The notes beneath the pieces are model-generated. The model made no database searches. It saw only the letters and a program-made list of their open reading frames with translations, and was not told where the DNA came from. Below are positions 7,136-15,089 of a DNA stretch of 64,000 nt, one piece after another (position 1 is the stretch's first letter; each line of letters opens with the position of its first letter). The DNA lies in NCBI GenBank assembly GCA_963798855.1, contig CAWCUU010000001.1, positions 62,001-126,000 on the forward strand, read 5' to 3'. The DNA is from CAWCUU01 sp963798855 (lineage in GTDB: Bacteria; Gemmatimonadota; Gemmatimonadetes; Longimicrobiales; RSA9). The position numbers and the translations under genes are program-made.

Positions 7136-9493
7136 CTACCGGCGGAGCCGCCTCCGCTCCTCGATGTACCCCCGGATTGCCGCAACCTGAGCCTCACCGT
7201 CGAGGCCGGCTTCGGCGACCACGACGTCGCCGGGGCCGCTGCCGAGGAAGTGGCCGGCACGGTACGGGTGCAGCGAGTGGCGGCGCCCGTGGTCGGAGCG
7301 GATCCAGCGGTAGATCGTGGGCAGCGTGAAGCCGGTGATCGCCATCGCCTCCTGCGCCACGGACTCGGGGTAGATGCGCCGCCGCTGCTCCTCGCTGAGG
7401 AGGTCGAAGAGCTCGACCGATGCGATGTAGTAGACGGCGACGTCGAGCCCTTCTTCGTCGAGGCGGGGAAGCGCGTCCCGCACGAACGCGACCGCGACCT
7501 CCGAGCCCTGCAGCACGACGGGGCAGGCGTTGTCGCCGCGCGCGGGGCGCAGGAGGTAGACGCCGGTCGTCGAGGCGCCCGCGGGGGCGAGGCCGAGGCG
7601 GCTGCGGTCGGGGACGGACTCGCTGGGGCGGGTGACGAACGGGGCGATGATCGCCGGGCGTCGCGCCAGAGCCGCTACCATCAGCGGCCACATCTCCGCC
7701 GGCTCCCACGGCGTCAGGGTGATCATCGTGCCGGGCGGGAAGTTCTCCTGAAGCAGCTGGAGCGATTGCGGGTCGGCGTGCGTCGGTCCATCCTCGCCGG
7801 TCTTCAGGCCGGCGTGGCCGCACACGAGGATGAACGGCCTGTACGCCGTGCCATCGACCGCTGCCCGCGCCTGCGCGCCGATCGCGTGGAGGCGAGCGGC
7901 AATGTGACCCAGAGGTGCGAGGAACGCCGCGTACGAAGAGCCGACGCCGATGTGGGCGCCATACATGGACGTGCCGGACAGGATCGCGGACATCGCGTCC
8001 TCTGCGATGCCGCCGACCGCGAGCGTGCGCGAGCCGGGATTGCGCGCCGTGTTGAAGTAGCCGCCGGGGAAGCCGCGGGTGGCTTCGGAGAGCGAGGTGG
8101 AGCCGAGCAGGTCGGCGGAGCCGACGAGGAGCGCGCCGCCGCTGCTCGCGTTCAGCCGGCCGAGAACGCGGCCGAGCTGTGCGCGCAGCGTCGTCGAGCT
8201 TCCAGGCTGCGGCGTGAGATCGTCGGGCGCGCTGCCGGAGAACACGGTCTCGTAGACGTTGTCGATGCGCGGAGCACCCTCCCGGGGCCGGCGGCCGTGG
8301 GCGTCGAGGCGGCGTTTCGCGAAGCGCAGGCGCTGCGCGAGCGCGGCCGCGGCGACCGGGTTGGCCTCGATCGCGTCGCGAATGAGGAGCAGGGACTGCC
8401 AGTAGCAGTCCTCGACCTGGGCGCGGTCGCTGCCGTCGGCGCACCGGGTATGCCCTGCCGCACAGCGCGGCACGGTCGCGGCGCGCTCGCCGAGCAGTGG
8501 GGTGAGCGAGTCGTAGAAGCCGGCCGAGCAGAGCGGGTGACCGGCCCCGTGGGAGGAGCGACCCTCGATGCCGTAGCGCCAGCCCTTGACCGTGCGGTAC
8601 ACGATGGCGGTCGGCTGGGCGTTGCCGAGCGAAAGAGCCTGCCGCTGTGCTCGCAGGATCTCGCCGAAGTCGGTGCCATCCTCTACGTACAGGACGTTCC
8701 AGTCGTGCAGGTGGAACAGCTCCATCGGGTCCCACTGCACGTAGTCGCCGGAGGCGCTGCCCTCGCGCGTGACGTGGTCGGAGTCGATGGAGGCCTGATT
8801 CCAGTCGACGTGGACGATGACGTTGTGAAGCGATGCGGTGCCCGCGAAGGCGAGCGCTTCCGCGACCCTGCCGGGCGTGAGGCCGCCCTCCCCCTCGACG
8901 ATGTGGAACTTCGGCGAGGCGAAGCCAAAGAGGTCGGCCGCACCGAGGGCGAGCCCGAGCGAGCCGGCGAAGCCGACGCCGGAGGCGCCGGTCGCGAGCC
9001 GGACGAACGGTGTCGCGGGAGTCGGGTGTCCGTCGAGCGCCTTCGAGCCGAAGCGGCGGAAGAGCGGCGTCGCCGTGATGGGGTTGCGGCGGAAGCCGAG
9101 CAGGTCCTCGAGGCGCAGGCGGCGCCGATCGTCGGCGGGCAACAGCTCGGGAGCCGTCTGGCGCGCGATCTCGTCCCGCAGCGCCCACATCGCATAGAGC
9201 CCGAGTGCCTTGTGACCCGCCGCGTAGGAGATCACGTCGGCATCGAGGCGGTCCGGATCGCCGACGTCGTAGTCCATCGTCGCGAACAGCAGGCCCGCGA
9301 CGATGCGCCCCGAGGAGATCGAGCCGCCCGGATGACCGGAGGTCGGAGCGTAGTTGTAGAGGATCGAGCACAGCGCGCGGTACAGTCGATCGAGCGTCTC
9401 GAGCTCGCGCAGGGCCGGCCCCGCGGGCGTCGGCTCGGGCTCCTGCGGGCGGGGCAGGAAGACGGCCCGCCTCGGTCCGAACGTCGTGCTCAT
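7136..9493 (-). CDS. Transketolase-like thiamine-diphosphate enzyme
   Basis: 785 residues, longer than typical transketolase (~660). Seen in order: the substrate-phosphate/TPP region TSGHPGGSISSGR near residue 51, the ThDP motif GEGGLTPGRVAEAL...VDWNQ at 201-233, and the pyrimidine-domain region CGHAGLKTGEDGPTHADPQS. The motif normally starts GDG; here the metal-binding Asp is Glu, while the Asn 30 residues later (N232) is kept at the exact spacing. The ATG at 9493 follows GGAGG by 7 nt. The aminotransferase gene lies 39 bp upstream on the same strand, so they are probably co-transcribed. It could be a true pentose-pathway transketolase or a relative used in a special pathway; length, the Glu substitution and the partner gene make the second possibility worth considering. 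Confidence 0.85.
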   Translation of the reverse strand: MSTTFGPRRAVFLPRPQEPEPTPAGPALRELETLDRLYRALCSILYNYAPTSGHPGGSISSGRIVAGLLFATMDYDVGDPDRLDADVISYAAGHKALGLYAMWALRDEIARQTAPELLPADDRRRLRLEDLLGFRRNPITATPLFRRFGSKALDGHPTPATPFVRLATGASGVGFAGSLGLALGAADLFGFASPKFHIVEGEGGLTPGRVAEALAFAGTASLHNVIVHVDWNQASIDSDHVTREGSASGDYVQWDPMELFHLHDWNVLYVEDGTDFGEILRAQRQALSLGNAQPTAIVYRTVKGWRYGIEGRSSHGAGHPLCSAGFYDSLTPLLGERAATVPRCAAGHTRCADGSDRAQVEDCYWQSLLLIRDAIEANPVAAAALAQRLRFAKRRLDAHGRRPREGAPRIDNVYETVFSGSAPDDLTPQPGSSTTLRAQLGRVLGRLNASSGGALLVGSADLLGSTSLSEATRGFPGGYFNTARNPGSRTLAVGGIAEDAMSAILSGTSMYGAHIGVGSSYAAFLAPLGHIAARLHAIGAQARAAVDGTAYRPFILVCGHAGLKTGEDGPTHADPQSLQLLQENFPPGTMITLTPWEPAEMWPLMVAALARRPAIIAPFVTRPSESVPDRSRLGLAPAGASTTGVYLLRPARGDNACPVVLQGSEVAVAFVRDALPRLDEEGLDVAVYYIASVELFDLLSEEQRRRIYPESVAQEAMAITGFTLPTIYRWIRSDHGRRHSLHPYRAGHFLGSGPGDVVVAEAGLDGEAQVAAIRGYIEERRRLRR

Positions 9494-9532
9494 GCGTGCA
9501 CCTCCGGCCATTTGCATTTCTGCGACGACCCG

Positions 9533-10867
9533 CTACAGCGACAGTGCATGACCTTCACCGAGGAAGCGCTGAAAGCCCGCGCGGTCGGATACGGCTTCGC
9601 CTATGCGGCGCACCGCTTCGTTCAGGTCATCGAGCCCCGTCGCGATGGACACGCGCAGGTAGTGCTCGTTGTCGCTGCCGAGCACCGCGAAGGAGCGACG
9701 GTCCATCGTCCCGACGTGATAATGGTGGAGAAGGAACAGCTGGAGCAGCGTCGCCGGGCTCGTCTCCGCCCGCGCCTGCGCGGGCATCGCGTCGTAGGCG
9801 TCGAGCGCGCCGAGCGAAGCCACCACGTCGGCGACGTCCGGGAACACGTAGAAGGCGCCGCGCGGCGTGCCGCACCGGATTCCCGGGATCCGGTTCAGCC
9901 CGGCGACGACAGCGTCTCGTCGCGCCTGGAACGCCTCGACCATACGGTGCACCGCGGGTCCGCTTTCCGGAGACTCCAGCGCCGCGACCGCGCCAAGCTG
10001 GTTGTAGGGCGAGATCGATGCGAAGTAGTTGATGTTCAGGTTCGTGAAGACGCGCGCCTCTTCCCGGGTCGGGAAGACGGCCCAGCCGACGCGGCCGCCC
10101 GTCCACGAGTAGGTCTTCGACACCCCCGAGGCGATGATCGTCCGCTCGGCCATCCCCGGCACGGAGGCGATCGAGCGATGCTCTCGGCCGTCGAAGACGA
10201 TCGCCTCGTACGACTCATCGGAGTACACGCGCGCGCTGGGCGGCAGATCCGCAAGCAGCACGTCCGCCAGCGCTTCCAGCTCGTCCTCGTCCGGAACTCC
10301 GCCGGTCGGGTTCGCCGGATAATTCAGGAAAACCAGCCGTGTCCGATCCGACAGCAGTCCGGCGAGATCGTCCGGACTCAGGCGGAATCCGCTCTCGCCG
10401 CGCAGCCGAGCGGGCACGGGGCGCGCGCCCACGTAAGCGATGAAGGACTCGAAGAGCGGGTACCCCGGGCTGGGATAGATGACCTCGTCACCCGGCTCGC
10501 AGTAGGTCTGCTGCGCGAATCCGATCGGCGCGCGGGCGCCCGGGAAGACCACGACGCGGTCGGGGTCGACGTCGATGGCGCGGCTGCGCGACACGTCACG
10601 GGCGATCGCTCGGCGCAGCACGGGCAGCCCCTGCGGATCGCAGTAGCCGGTCTGGCCATCCCGCAGCGCGCGCTCGACCGCGTTCGCGATGTGCGCCGGC
10701 AGCGGGAAGTCCGGCTGGCCGAGGTTCGCTCGGATGACCCGAGCGCCACCGACTTCCACCTCTGCAATGCGCGCCGCCATCCGGAAGGCGCGCTCCGTCC
10801 CGAGCCGCCCCGCGCGCTCGGCGAATCTGGTCTCCGTGGGCCGCACGTGCGGCAACACCGTGGACAT
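9533..10867 (-). CDS. PLP-dependent class I/II aminotransferase (aspartate aminotransferase-like)
   Basis: 444 residues. Fold-type I features are in order: substrate-binding ANLGQPDFPLP near residue 44, YCDPQG, the cofactor-contacting NYPANPTGG, YSDESYEAIVFDG, the PLP lysine in SGVSKTYSWTGGRVGW, and the C-terminal RVSIATG with the substrate-carboxylate Arg. ATG 10867 is preceded by GGAGGTCGGA. The family usually is ~390-400 residues; this one has a 20-residue N-terminal extension and a longer C-terminal lobe (DAMPAQARAETSP...). It precedes the transketolase-like gene in an apparent two-gene operon. The substrate amino acid is not predictable. Confidence 0.9.
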   Translation of the reverse strand: MSTVLPHVRPTETRFAERAGRLGTERAFRMAARIAEVEVGGARVIRANLGQPDFPLPAHIANAVERALRDGQTGYCDPQGLPVLRRAIARDVSRSRAIDVDPDRVVVFPGARAPIGFAQQTYCEPGDEVIYPSPGYPLFESFIAYVGARPVPARLRGESGFRLSPDDLAGLLSDRTRLVFLNYPANPTGGVPDEDELEALADVLLADLPPSARVYSDESYEAIVFDGREHRSIASVPGMAERTIIASGVSKTYSWTGGRVGWAVFPTREEARVFTNLNINYFASISPYNQLGAVAALESPESGPAVHRMVEAFQARRDAVVAGLNRIPGIRCGTPRGAFYVFPDVADVVASLGALDAYDAMPAQARAETSPATLLQLFLLHHYHVGTMDRRSFAVLGSDNEHYLRVSIATGLDDLNEAVRRIGEAVSDRAGFQRFLGEGHALSL

Positions 10868-11033
10868 TCCGACCTCCGCCTGGGGTGACCCACTCGGGAC
10901 TGGCAAGATAGGACAGCGGCGGAGGCGGGTCTGTGGGGAACGGTCGGCGGGACATGTACGGGATTTCCCGATAGCCGGGCGCGGCGTTTTCCCTGCGGGG
11001 CATTCTCCCTGGGAGCCCACCCGACAGCCGGCG

Positions 11034-11049
11034 CGGCGCCGCGGCGCCG
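11034..11049. terminator. GC-rich perfect palindrome downstream of trxC
   Basis: CGGCGCCGCGGCGCCG is a perfect 16-bp palindrome about 30 bp past the thioredoxin stop. It may slow or end transcription from the minus strand, but there is no U-tract and a loop must be borrowed from the stem. Confidence 0.3.
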
Positions 11050-11077
11050 GAGGCGCCCGCGACCGCGAGTCGGTCGA

Positions 11078-11542
11078 TCAGCCGCCGGAGGAAGCGGTCT
11101 CCAGCAGCCGGGCGAGGCGATCGCGCGGCACGGCCCCGACCTCCCGCGCCGCCTCCGCACCGTCGCGGAACAGGATCAGCGTCGGAATGCCGCGAATCCC
11201 GAACCGCCGCGCCGACTCCGGGTTCCGATCCGTGTCCAGCTTCGCGACCAGCAGCCGGCCCATTCGCTCGCGTGCCAGGTCGTCCAGCAGCGGCGCCATG
11301 ATCTTGCACGGACCACACCACTCCGCCCAGAAGTCCACCAGCACCGGAACCGACGCGTCCGCCACCAGCCGATCCAGGCTCGCGTCGCTCACCTTCACCG
11401 GCCGGTCCAGCAGGATCGGGCGGCCGCACGCGCCGCACTTCGGACGGTCCGCCGCCCGATCGAGATCCACCCGGTTCAGCGTGGCGCAGAACGGGCACTC
11501 CACCGTCGCCGTCCGGGCCTTCCGCTCCTCGTCGCTCATCAT
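11078..11542 (-). CDS. trxC: Thioredoxin 2-like protein with N-terminal zinc ribbon
   Basis: 154 residues. An N-terminal zinc ribbon (CPFC ... CGAC, four cysteines) is followed by a complete thioredoxin fold with active site WAEWCGPCKIMAP and the cis-proline loop GIRGIPTLILF. This is the architecture of E. coli TrxC, an oxidative-stress-linked cytoplasmic reductase. ATGATG starts at 11542/11539; the first overlaps the ArsR stop by 4 nt, indicating translational coupling. Partnership with an ArsR repressor suggests metal, redox or sulfur-species control. Confidence 0.9.
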   Translation of the reverse strand: MMSDEERKARTATVECPFCATLNRVDLDRAADRPKCGACGRPILLDRPVKVSDASLDRLVADASVPVLVDFWAEWCGPCKIMAPLLDDLARERMGRLLVAKLDTDRNPESARRFGIRGIPTLILFRDGAEAAREVGAVPRDRLARLLETASSGG

Positions 11543-11871
11543 CCCGCCCTCAGCTCCTCCCCAGAAGCTCCCTGCGCTCCTCCGTCTCCGCCTCGAGGCG
11601 GCCACAGAATGATGTCGCAGAGCTGGAACACGGACGCGTCGCCGAGTCGATAGTACACGTAGAGTCCATCCCGACGCCGCTCGACGAAGCGGAGCGAGTG
11701 CAGCAGCTGCAGGTGCTTCGACACGTTCGCCTGACCGAGGCCGGTCGACTCCATCAGCTCCGTCACGGTCCGCTCCCCGCCGCGCAGCGCGCTCAGAATG
11801 CGCAGCCGCGTCGGCTCGCCGAGCGCGCGGAAGCGCTCTGCGACCAGGTCGAGCAGCTGAGGCTCGTACAT
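11539..11871 (-). CDS. ArsR/SmtB-family repressor
   Basis: 110 residues with a full ArsR winged helix: FRALGEPTRLRILSALRGGE, then the recognition helix GLGQANVSKHLQLLHSLRFV and the wing RRRDGLYVYYRL. No ELCVC metal motif is present; the only cysteine (in FQLCDIILWPP) lies in the last helix, so sensing of a thiol-reactive signal is possible but unproven. ATG 11871 has AGGAGG at good spacing; the frame continues upstream, but that part overlaps the operator. It leads the two-gene unit with trxC. Confidence 0.9.
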   Translation of the reverse strand: MYEPQLLDLVAERFRALGEPTRLRILSALRGGERTVTELMESTGLGQANVSKHLQLLHSLRFVERRRDGLYVYYRLGDASVFQLCDIILWPPRGGDGGAQGASGEELRAG

Positions 11872-11893
11872 CGTCCCTCCTCGTCTCACGACC

Positions 11894-11913
11894 ATATCAC
11901 TGTTCAGCAATAT
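11894..11913. promoter_or_regulatory. Candidate ArsR operator overlapping the arsR-trxC promoter
   Basis: ATATCACTGTTCAGCAATAT is a dyad of the form ATAT-n2-CTG-n2-CAG-n2-ATAT, centred 32 bp upstream of the arsR start in an unusually AT-rich patch. ArsR-family sites are typically AT-flanked dyads overlapping the promoter. On the minus strand GTGATT and TATGGT with a 17-bp gap could be -35 and -10; on the plus strand a TATAAT at 11911 could serve the downstream peptidase gene. Confidence 0.65.
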
Positions 11914-12035
11914 AATCACGGCGCCCGGCGCGGTGAAGAGGGTTGTCCACCAATGCGGTCGTGCCTACTCTGCCGGCCGTGACTTCTGCTGCCGGCTTTC
12001 CATGCGGCGAGGCTGAATCCAGCAAGGCGACCGAA

Positions 12036-14144
12036 ATGATCGGAACAGGCACTCTGACGGCGCTCCTCGCAATCGCGGGAGCGGCGCTACAGCAGGGGCA
12101 GCAGCGGCCGGTCGGCGGCCCGGCCGCGCCGACGCTGGCGGAGGAAGTCACGGCGATGTCGGCGATTCCGTCCGTCACCGGGTGGGAATCGGACGCCGCG
12201 GCATTCGTTCGTCGGCGGCTGGGCGATCTGCCGATCGAGACGGACGCGCTCGGGGACGTGGTGGTTCGGCTCGGGAAGGGTCCCCCGGAGCGACTGATCG
12301 CGTGCCAGCTGGACGAGCCGGGATTGGTGGTGAGCGAGATCGGGGACGATGGCTATCTGCGGGTCCGGCCGGTCGGGCCGGTCCGCGGCGCGCTCGCGGC
12401 CCAGTTCCTCGAGGGGCAGAAGGTGGTGGTGGGGGCGGCGGACTCGGCGGTGGTCGGCGCGGTCGGTGTGCGGTCGGTGCACTTGAACGGCCGGCGCACG
12501 GGTGAGCCGCCCTTCGGCTTCGAGGACGCCTACGTGGATCTGGGCGCGGAGGACGCGGCGGGCGTGGCCCGGCTCGGAGTCCGCCTGCTCGATCCGGTCG
12601 CGCCGGTGCGGCGGGTCGTGGAGCTGCCGGGGCGACGCCTCGCGGCCCCGTCGGTCGCGACGAAGGCGGCGTGCGTCGCGCTGGCCGACGCCGCGCGCCG
12701 CGTCGCAGTGGGCGGCAGCGACGGCTCGGTGGTATTCGCGTGGACGGTCCAGGGGCAGTCCGGGCGCAGGGGACTGTCACACGTCGTCCAGAAGTTCGGG
12801 CCCTTCGCGGACGCTCTGATCGCCGACAATGGATTCGCGGCCGCGGCGCCCCGCGCCAATGTCGGCCTGGACGACGCGCGCGTCGGGTACGTCGGGCTAC
12901 CCGCCCGTTACGCCGACACGCCGGTCGAGACGGTCGCGATGAGCGATGTCGCCGCGCTCTCGGATGCCTTCGTAGCGGCGGCCGGCGTGAGCCGTCGTAC
13001 CCGGGCCACCGCCCCGCCACTCGCCGCCCTGCCGCCCCTGGCGCTGCTCGTGCGCGGCGGCACGCAGACGCCGGGCTCCGCGGCGGAAATCGAGCCGGGG
13101 GGGATGGAAGCCGCTTCCACACCCGCCGACCAGGTCGCGGCGATCCTGGCCAGGCTGGTCGGCCGCTACGGCGTGAGCGGCGACGAGGGGCCCGTTCGCG
13201 ATGCCGTGCGCTCCCTGCTGCCCGGCTGGGCGCGGCCGCGCATAGACTCTGCCGGCAACGTGAGCATCGATTTCGGCGAAGGTGCCGAGCACGAGGTCTT
13301 CATCGCGCACATGGACGAGGTGGGCTTCGTCGTCGACACGATCCGGGCCGACGGCACCCTCGTGCTGAGCCGCCGCGGAGGGCTGTACCCGTCGCTGTGG
13401 GAGGGGCAGGCTGCCCTCGTGCACGCGCGCGACCGCTCCATCCCTGGCGTCTTCGAGCCGCGCCCCGGCTGGCGCGAGGCGGACCGCCGCGAGCCGCCCG
13501 GAGCCCTGACCGTGTGGGTGGGGGCCGCATCCGTCGAGGAGGCCCGGTCGCTCGGCGTGCGCGTCGGGGCGACCGTGACGATGCCCAAGCGAATGCTGCG
13601 CCTCGGCGAGAACCGCGTCGTCGCCCGCGGCCTGGACGATCGTGCCGGCAGCACCGCGCTGCTCCTGGCGGCCAGGACGCTGGACCCGACGGCCATCCAC
13701 CGTCGCATCACGTTCGCGTGGGTCGTCCGCGAGGAGGTCGGCCTGCTCGGCTCCGCCGCCCTCGCCGCCCACAACGAGATGCACGACGCCGCGCGCGCCT
13801 ACGCCGTCGACACCTTCGTCTCCTCCGATGCCCCCCTCGAGTCGCGTCGGATCGGGTTCGCTCGCCTCGGAAGCGGCGCCGTCGTCCGCGCCGTGGACAG
13901 CTCCACCATGACTCCGCTGCCGGTCGTGGACGACGTGCTCCGCGTCGCCGCCCTCAACGAGATCCCCGCCACCTACGGCACGACGAACGGAGGTACGGAT
14001 GCCACCCCATTCGTCGTCCGCGGCGCCATTCCCGTCCCGCTCTCCTGGCCCGGCCGCTACTCCCACTCCCCGGTCGAGGTCGCCGACCTCCGCGACATCG
14101 CGTCCCTCGCCTCCCTGATTCAGGCCCTGGTGACCCGCCCATAG
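12036..14144 (+). CDS. Secreted tandem M42-family aminopeptidase (inactive first half, intact second half)
   Basis: 702 residues from ATG 12036, beginning with a probable signal peptide (MIGTGTLTALLAIAGAA). Two M42-like units follow. The second (about residue 370 onward) has every metal ligand motif of the family: AHMDEVGF, GLDDRAGS, REEVGLLGS, VDTFVSSD and YSHSPVE. The first (about 30-330) keeps the fold pattern but loses the ligands: AHMDE is replaced by ACQLDEPG, DDRAG by TKAAC and EEVG by GQSGRRG. So one half is probably a dead scaffold or regulatory domain. Family M42 enzymes are usually single-domain (~350 residues), cytoplasmic and dodecameric, which makes an exported double version odd. 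The upstream ribosome site is weak; an ATG is not available closer to the first domain. Confidence 0.85.
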   Translation: MIGTGTLTALLAIAGAALQQGQQRPVGGPAAPTLAEEVTAMSAIPSVTGWESDAAAFVRRRLGDLPIETDALGDVVVRLGKGPPERLIACQLDEPGLVVSEIGDDGYLRVRPVGPVRGALAAQFLEGQKVVVGAADSAVVGAVGVRSVHLNGRRTGEPPFGFEDAYVDLGAEDAAGVARLGVRLLDPVAPVRRVVELPGRRLAAPSVATKAACVALADAARRVAVGGSDGSVVFAWTVQGQSGRRGLSHVVQKFGPFADALIADNGFAAAAPRANVGLDDARVGYVGLPARYADTPVETVAMSDVAALSDAFVAAAGVSRRTRATAPPLAALPPLALLVRGGTQTPGSAAEIEPGGMEAASTPADQVAAILARLVGRYGVSGDEGPVRDAVRSLLPGWARPRIDSAGNVSIDFGEGAEHEVFIAHMDEVGFVVDTIRADGTLVLSRRGGLYPSLWEGQAALVHARDRSIPGVFEPRPGWREADRREPPGALTVWVGAASVEEARSLGVRVGATVTMPKRMLRLGENRVVARGLDDRAGSTALLLAARTLDPTAIHRRITFAWVVREEVGLLGSAALAAHNEMHDAARAYAVDTFVSSDAPLESRRIGFARLGSGAVVRAVDSSTMTPLPVVDDVLRVAALNEIPATYGTTNGGTDATPFVVRGAIPVPLSWPGRYSHSPVEVADLRDIASLASLIQALVTRP

Positions 14145-14149
14145 GCCTT

Positions 14150-14396
14150 CCTCCCGCCGCAGGCGGCGCCCCGACCCGCAGGCGCCCCCGCCTCGCCGCA
14201 GGCGGCGCCCCCCGCCGCAGGCGCCCCCGCCGCAGGCGGCGCCCCCCGCCGCAGGCGCCCCCGGCCGCAGGCCGCCCCCCGCCGCAGGCGCCCCCCGGCC
14301 GCAGGCCGCCCCGCCGCAGGCGGCGCCCGGTCGAAGACCGCGCCCGGTCCGCAGGACCCGCGCCCCGCGAGAACGCGGCGCCCGGCCGCAGGCCGC
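14150..14396. repeat. Array of mini-hairpins (CCGCAGG type) between the M42 gene and tetR
   Basis: A string of short self-complementary units separated by C-rich linkers (GCGCCCC). Most are GCCGCAGGC variants. Towards the end the stem sequence changes while pairing is kept: CGGTC-GAA-GACCG (14328-14340), GGTCC-GCA-GGACC (14346-14358) and CCGCG-AGAA-CGCGG (14365-14378). It fills the gap completely up to the tetR inverted repeat. Confidence 0.85.
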
Positions 14397-14456
14397 CTTG
14401 ACTCCCCGGCCGACCAACCCCATCGTTAGACCAGCTCGTCCAACCGGGGAGTCAAG
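14397..14456 (+). promoter_or_regulatory. 13-bp perfect inverted repeat embracing the tetR promoter and ribosome binding site
   Basis: CTTGACTCCCCGG (14397-14409) and CCGGGGAGTCAAG (14444-14456) are exact reverse complements, 34 bp apart. The left arm contains a -35-like TTGACT; the right arm contains the GGGGAG ribosome binding site and ends 3 bp before the tetR ATG. Two repressor-binding half-sites, or an mRNA stem hiding the ribosome site, are both possible. Confidence 0.7.
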
Positions 14457-14459
14457 CCC

Positions 14460-15089
14460 ATGTCCCGTTCGCGTTTCGAGCGTCTGGAGCCGGAGCGGCA
14501 GGAGACGCTGCTGCAGGCGGCCGCGGAGGAATTCGCCGAGCGCGGCTACGAGGCGGCGTCCGTGAACCGGATCGTGGACCGATCGGGGATGAGCAAGGGG
14601 TCGATCTACTACTACTTCGACGACAAGGACGATCTCTTCTCGACGGTGGTGGAGCGCGCGACGGCGCGGGTGATCCGGCTGGTGGGCGGCTTCGACGTCG
14701 AGGCGCTCACGACGGAGAGCTTCTGGCCGACGATGGATGAGTTCGTCCGGCGCTCTGCGGCGTATCTGGAGAGCAACGCCTGGTATCTGAAGCTGGCCCG
14801 GTCCTTTTACCGGCTGCGTGCGGGGAAGGGCGGCGCGGTGCGCACGCGTCGCGTTTTCGACGTCGCGGGTCAGTGGGTCCGCCGGATCCTCGTCAAGGGA
14901 CAGGCGCTCGGAGTGGTGCGCTCGGATCTGCCGCTGGACTTCCTGTCGGAGCTGACGCTTGCGGTCGGGGAGGTATCGGACCGGTGGCTGCTGGAGCACT
15001 GGGAGGACATGGGTGAGGTGGAGCGGGAGCGAATGGTGACGGCGGAGCTGGGGGTCTTCCGCCGCATGCTGATGGAGGACGGGGCGTGA
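14460..15089 (+). CDS. TetR/AcrR-family regulator of the LolA-like/ABC operon
   Basis: 209 residues. The N-terminal domain is a clear TetR helix-turn-helix: ETLLQAAAEEFAERGYEAAS, VNRIVDRSGMSKGSIYYYF, DDKDDLF. The C-terminal domain is the all-helical effector-binding part. It heads a six-gene unit in which each downstream start codon overlaps the preceding stop. The inverted repeat ending at the ATG suggests autoregulation of the whole operon. Confidence 0.9.
   Translation: MSRSRFERLEPERQETLLQAAAEEFAERGYEAASVNRIVDRSGMSKGSIYYYFDDKDDLFSTVVERATARVIRLVGGFDVEALTTESFWPTMDEFVRRSAAYLESNAWYLKLARSFYRLRAGKGGAVRTRRVFDVAGQWVRRILVKGQALGVVRSDLPLDFLSELTLAVGEVSDRWLLEHWEDMGEVERERMVTAELGVFRRMLMEDGA

Noticed and set aside
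6953..10888. 1311-codon open frame on the plus strand
   Set aside because: Lies antisense to the clearly conserved transketolase-like and aminotransferase genes; its translation is R/A/E-rich with no domain, an effect of high GC.
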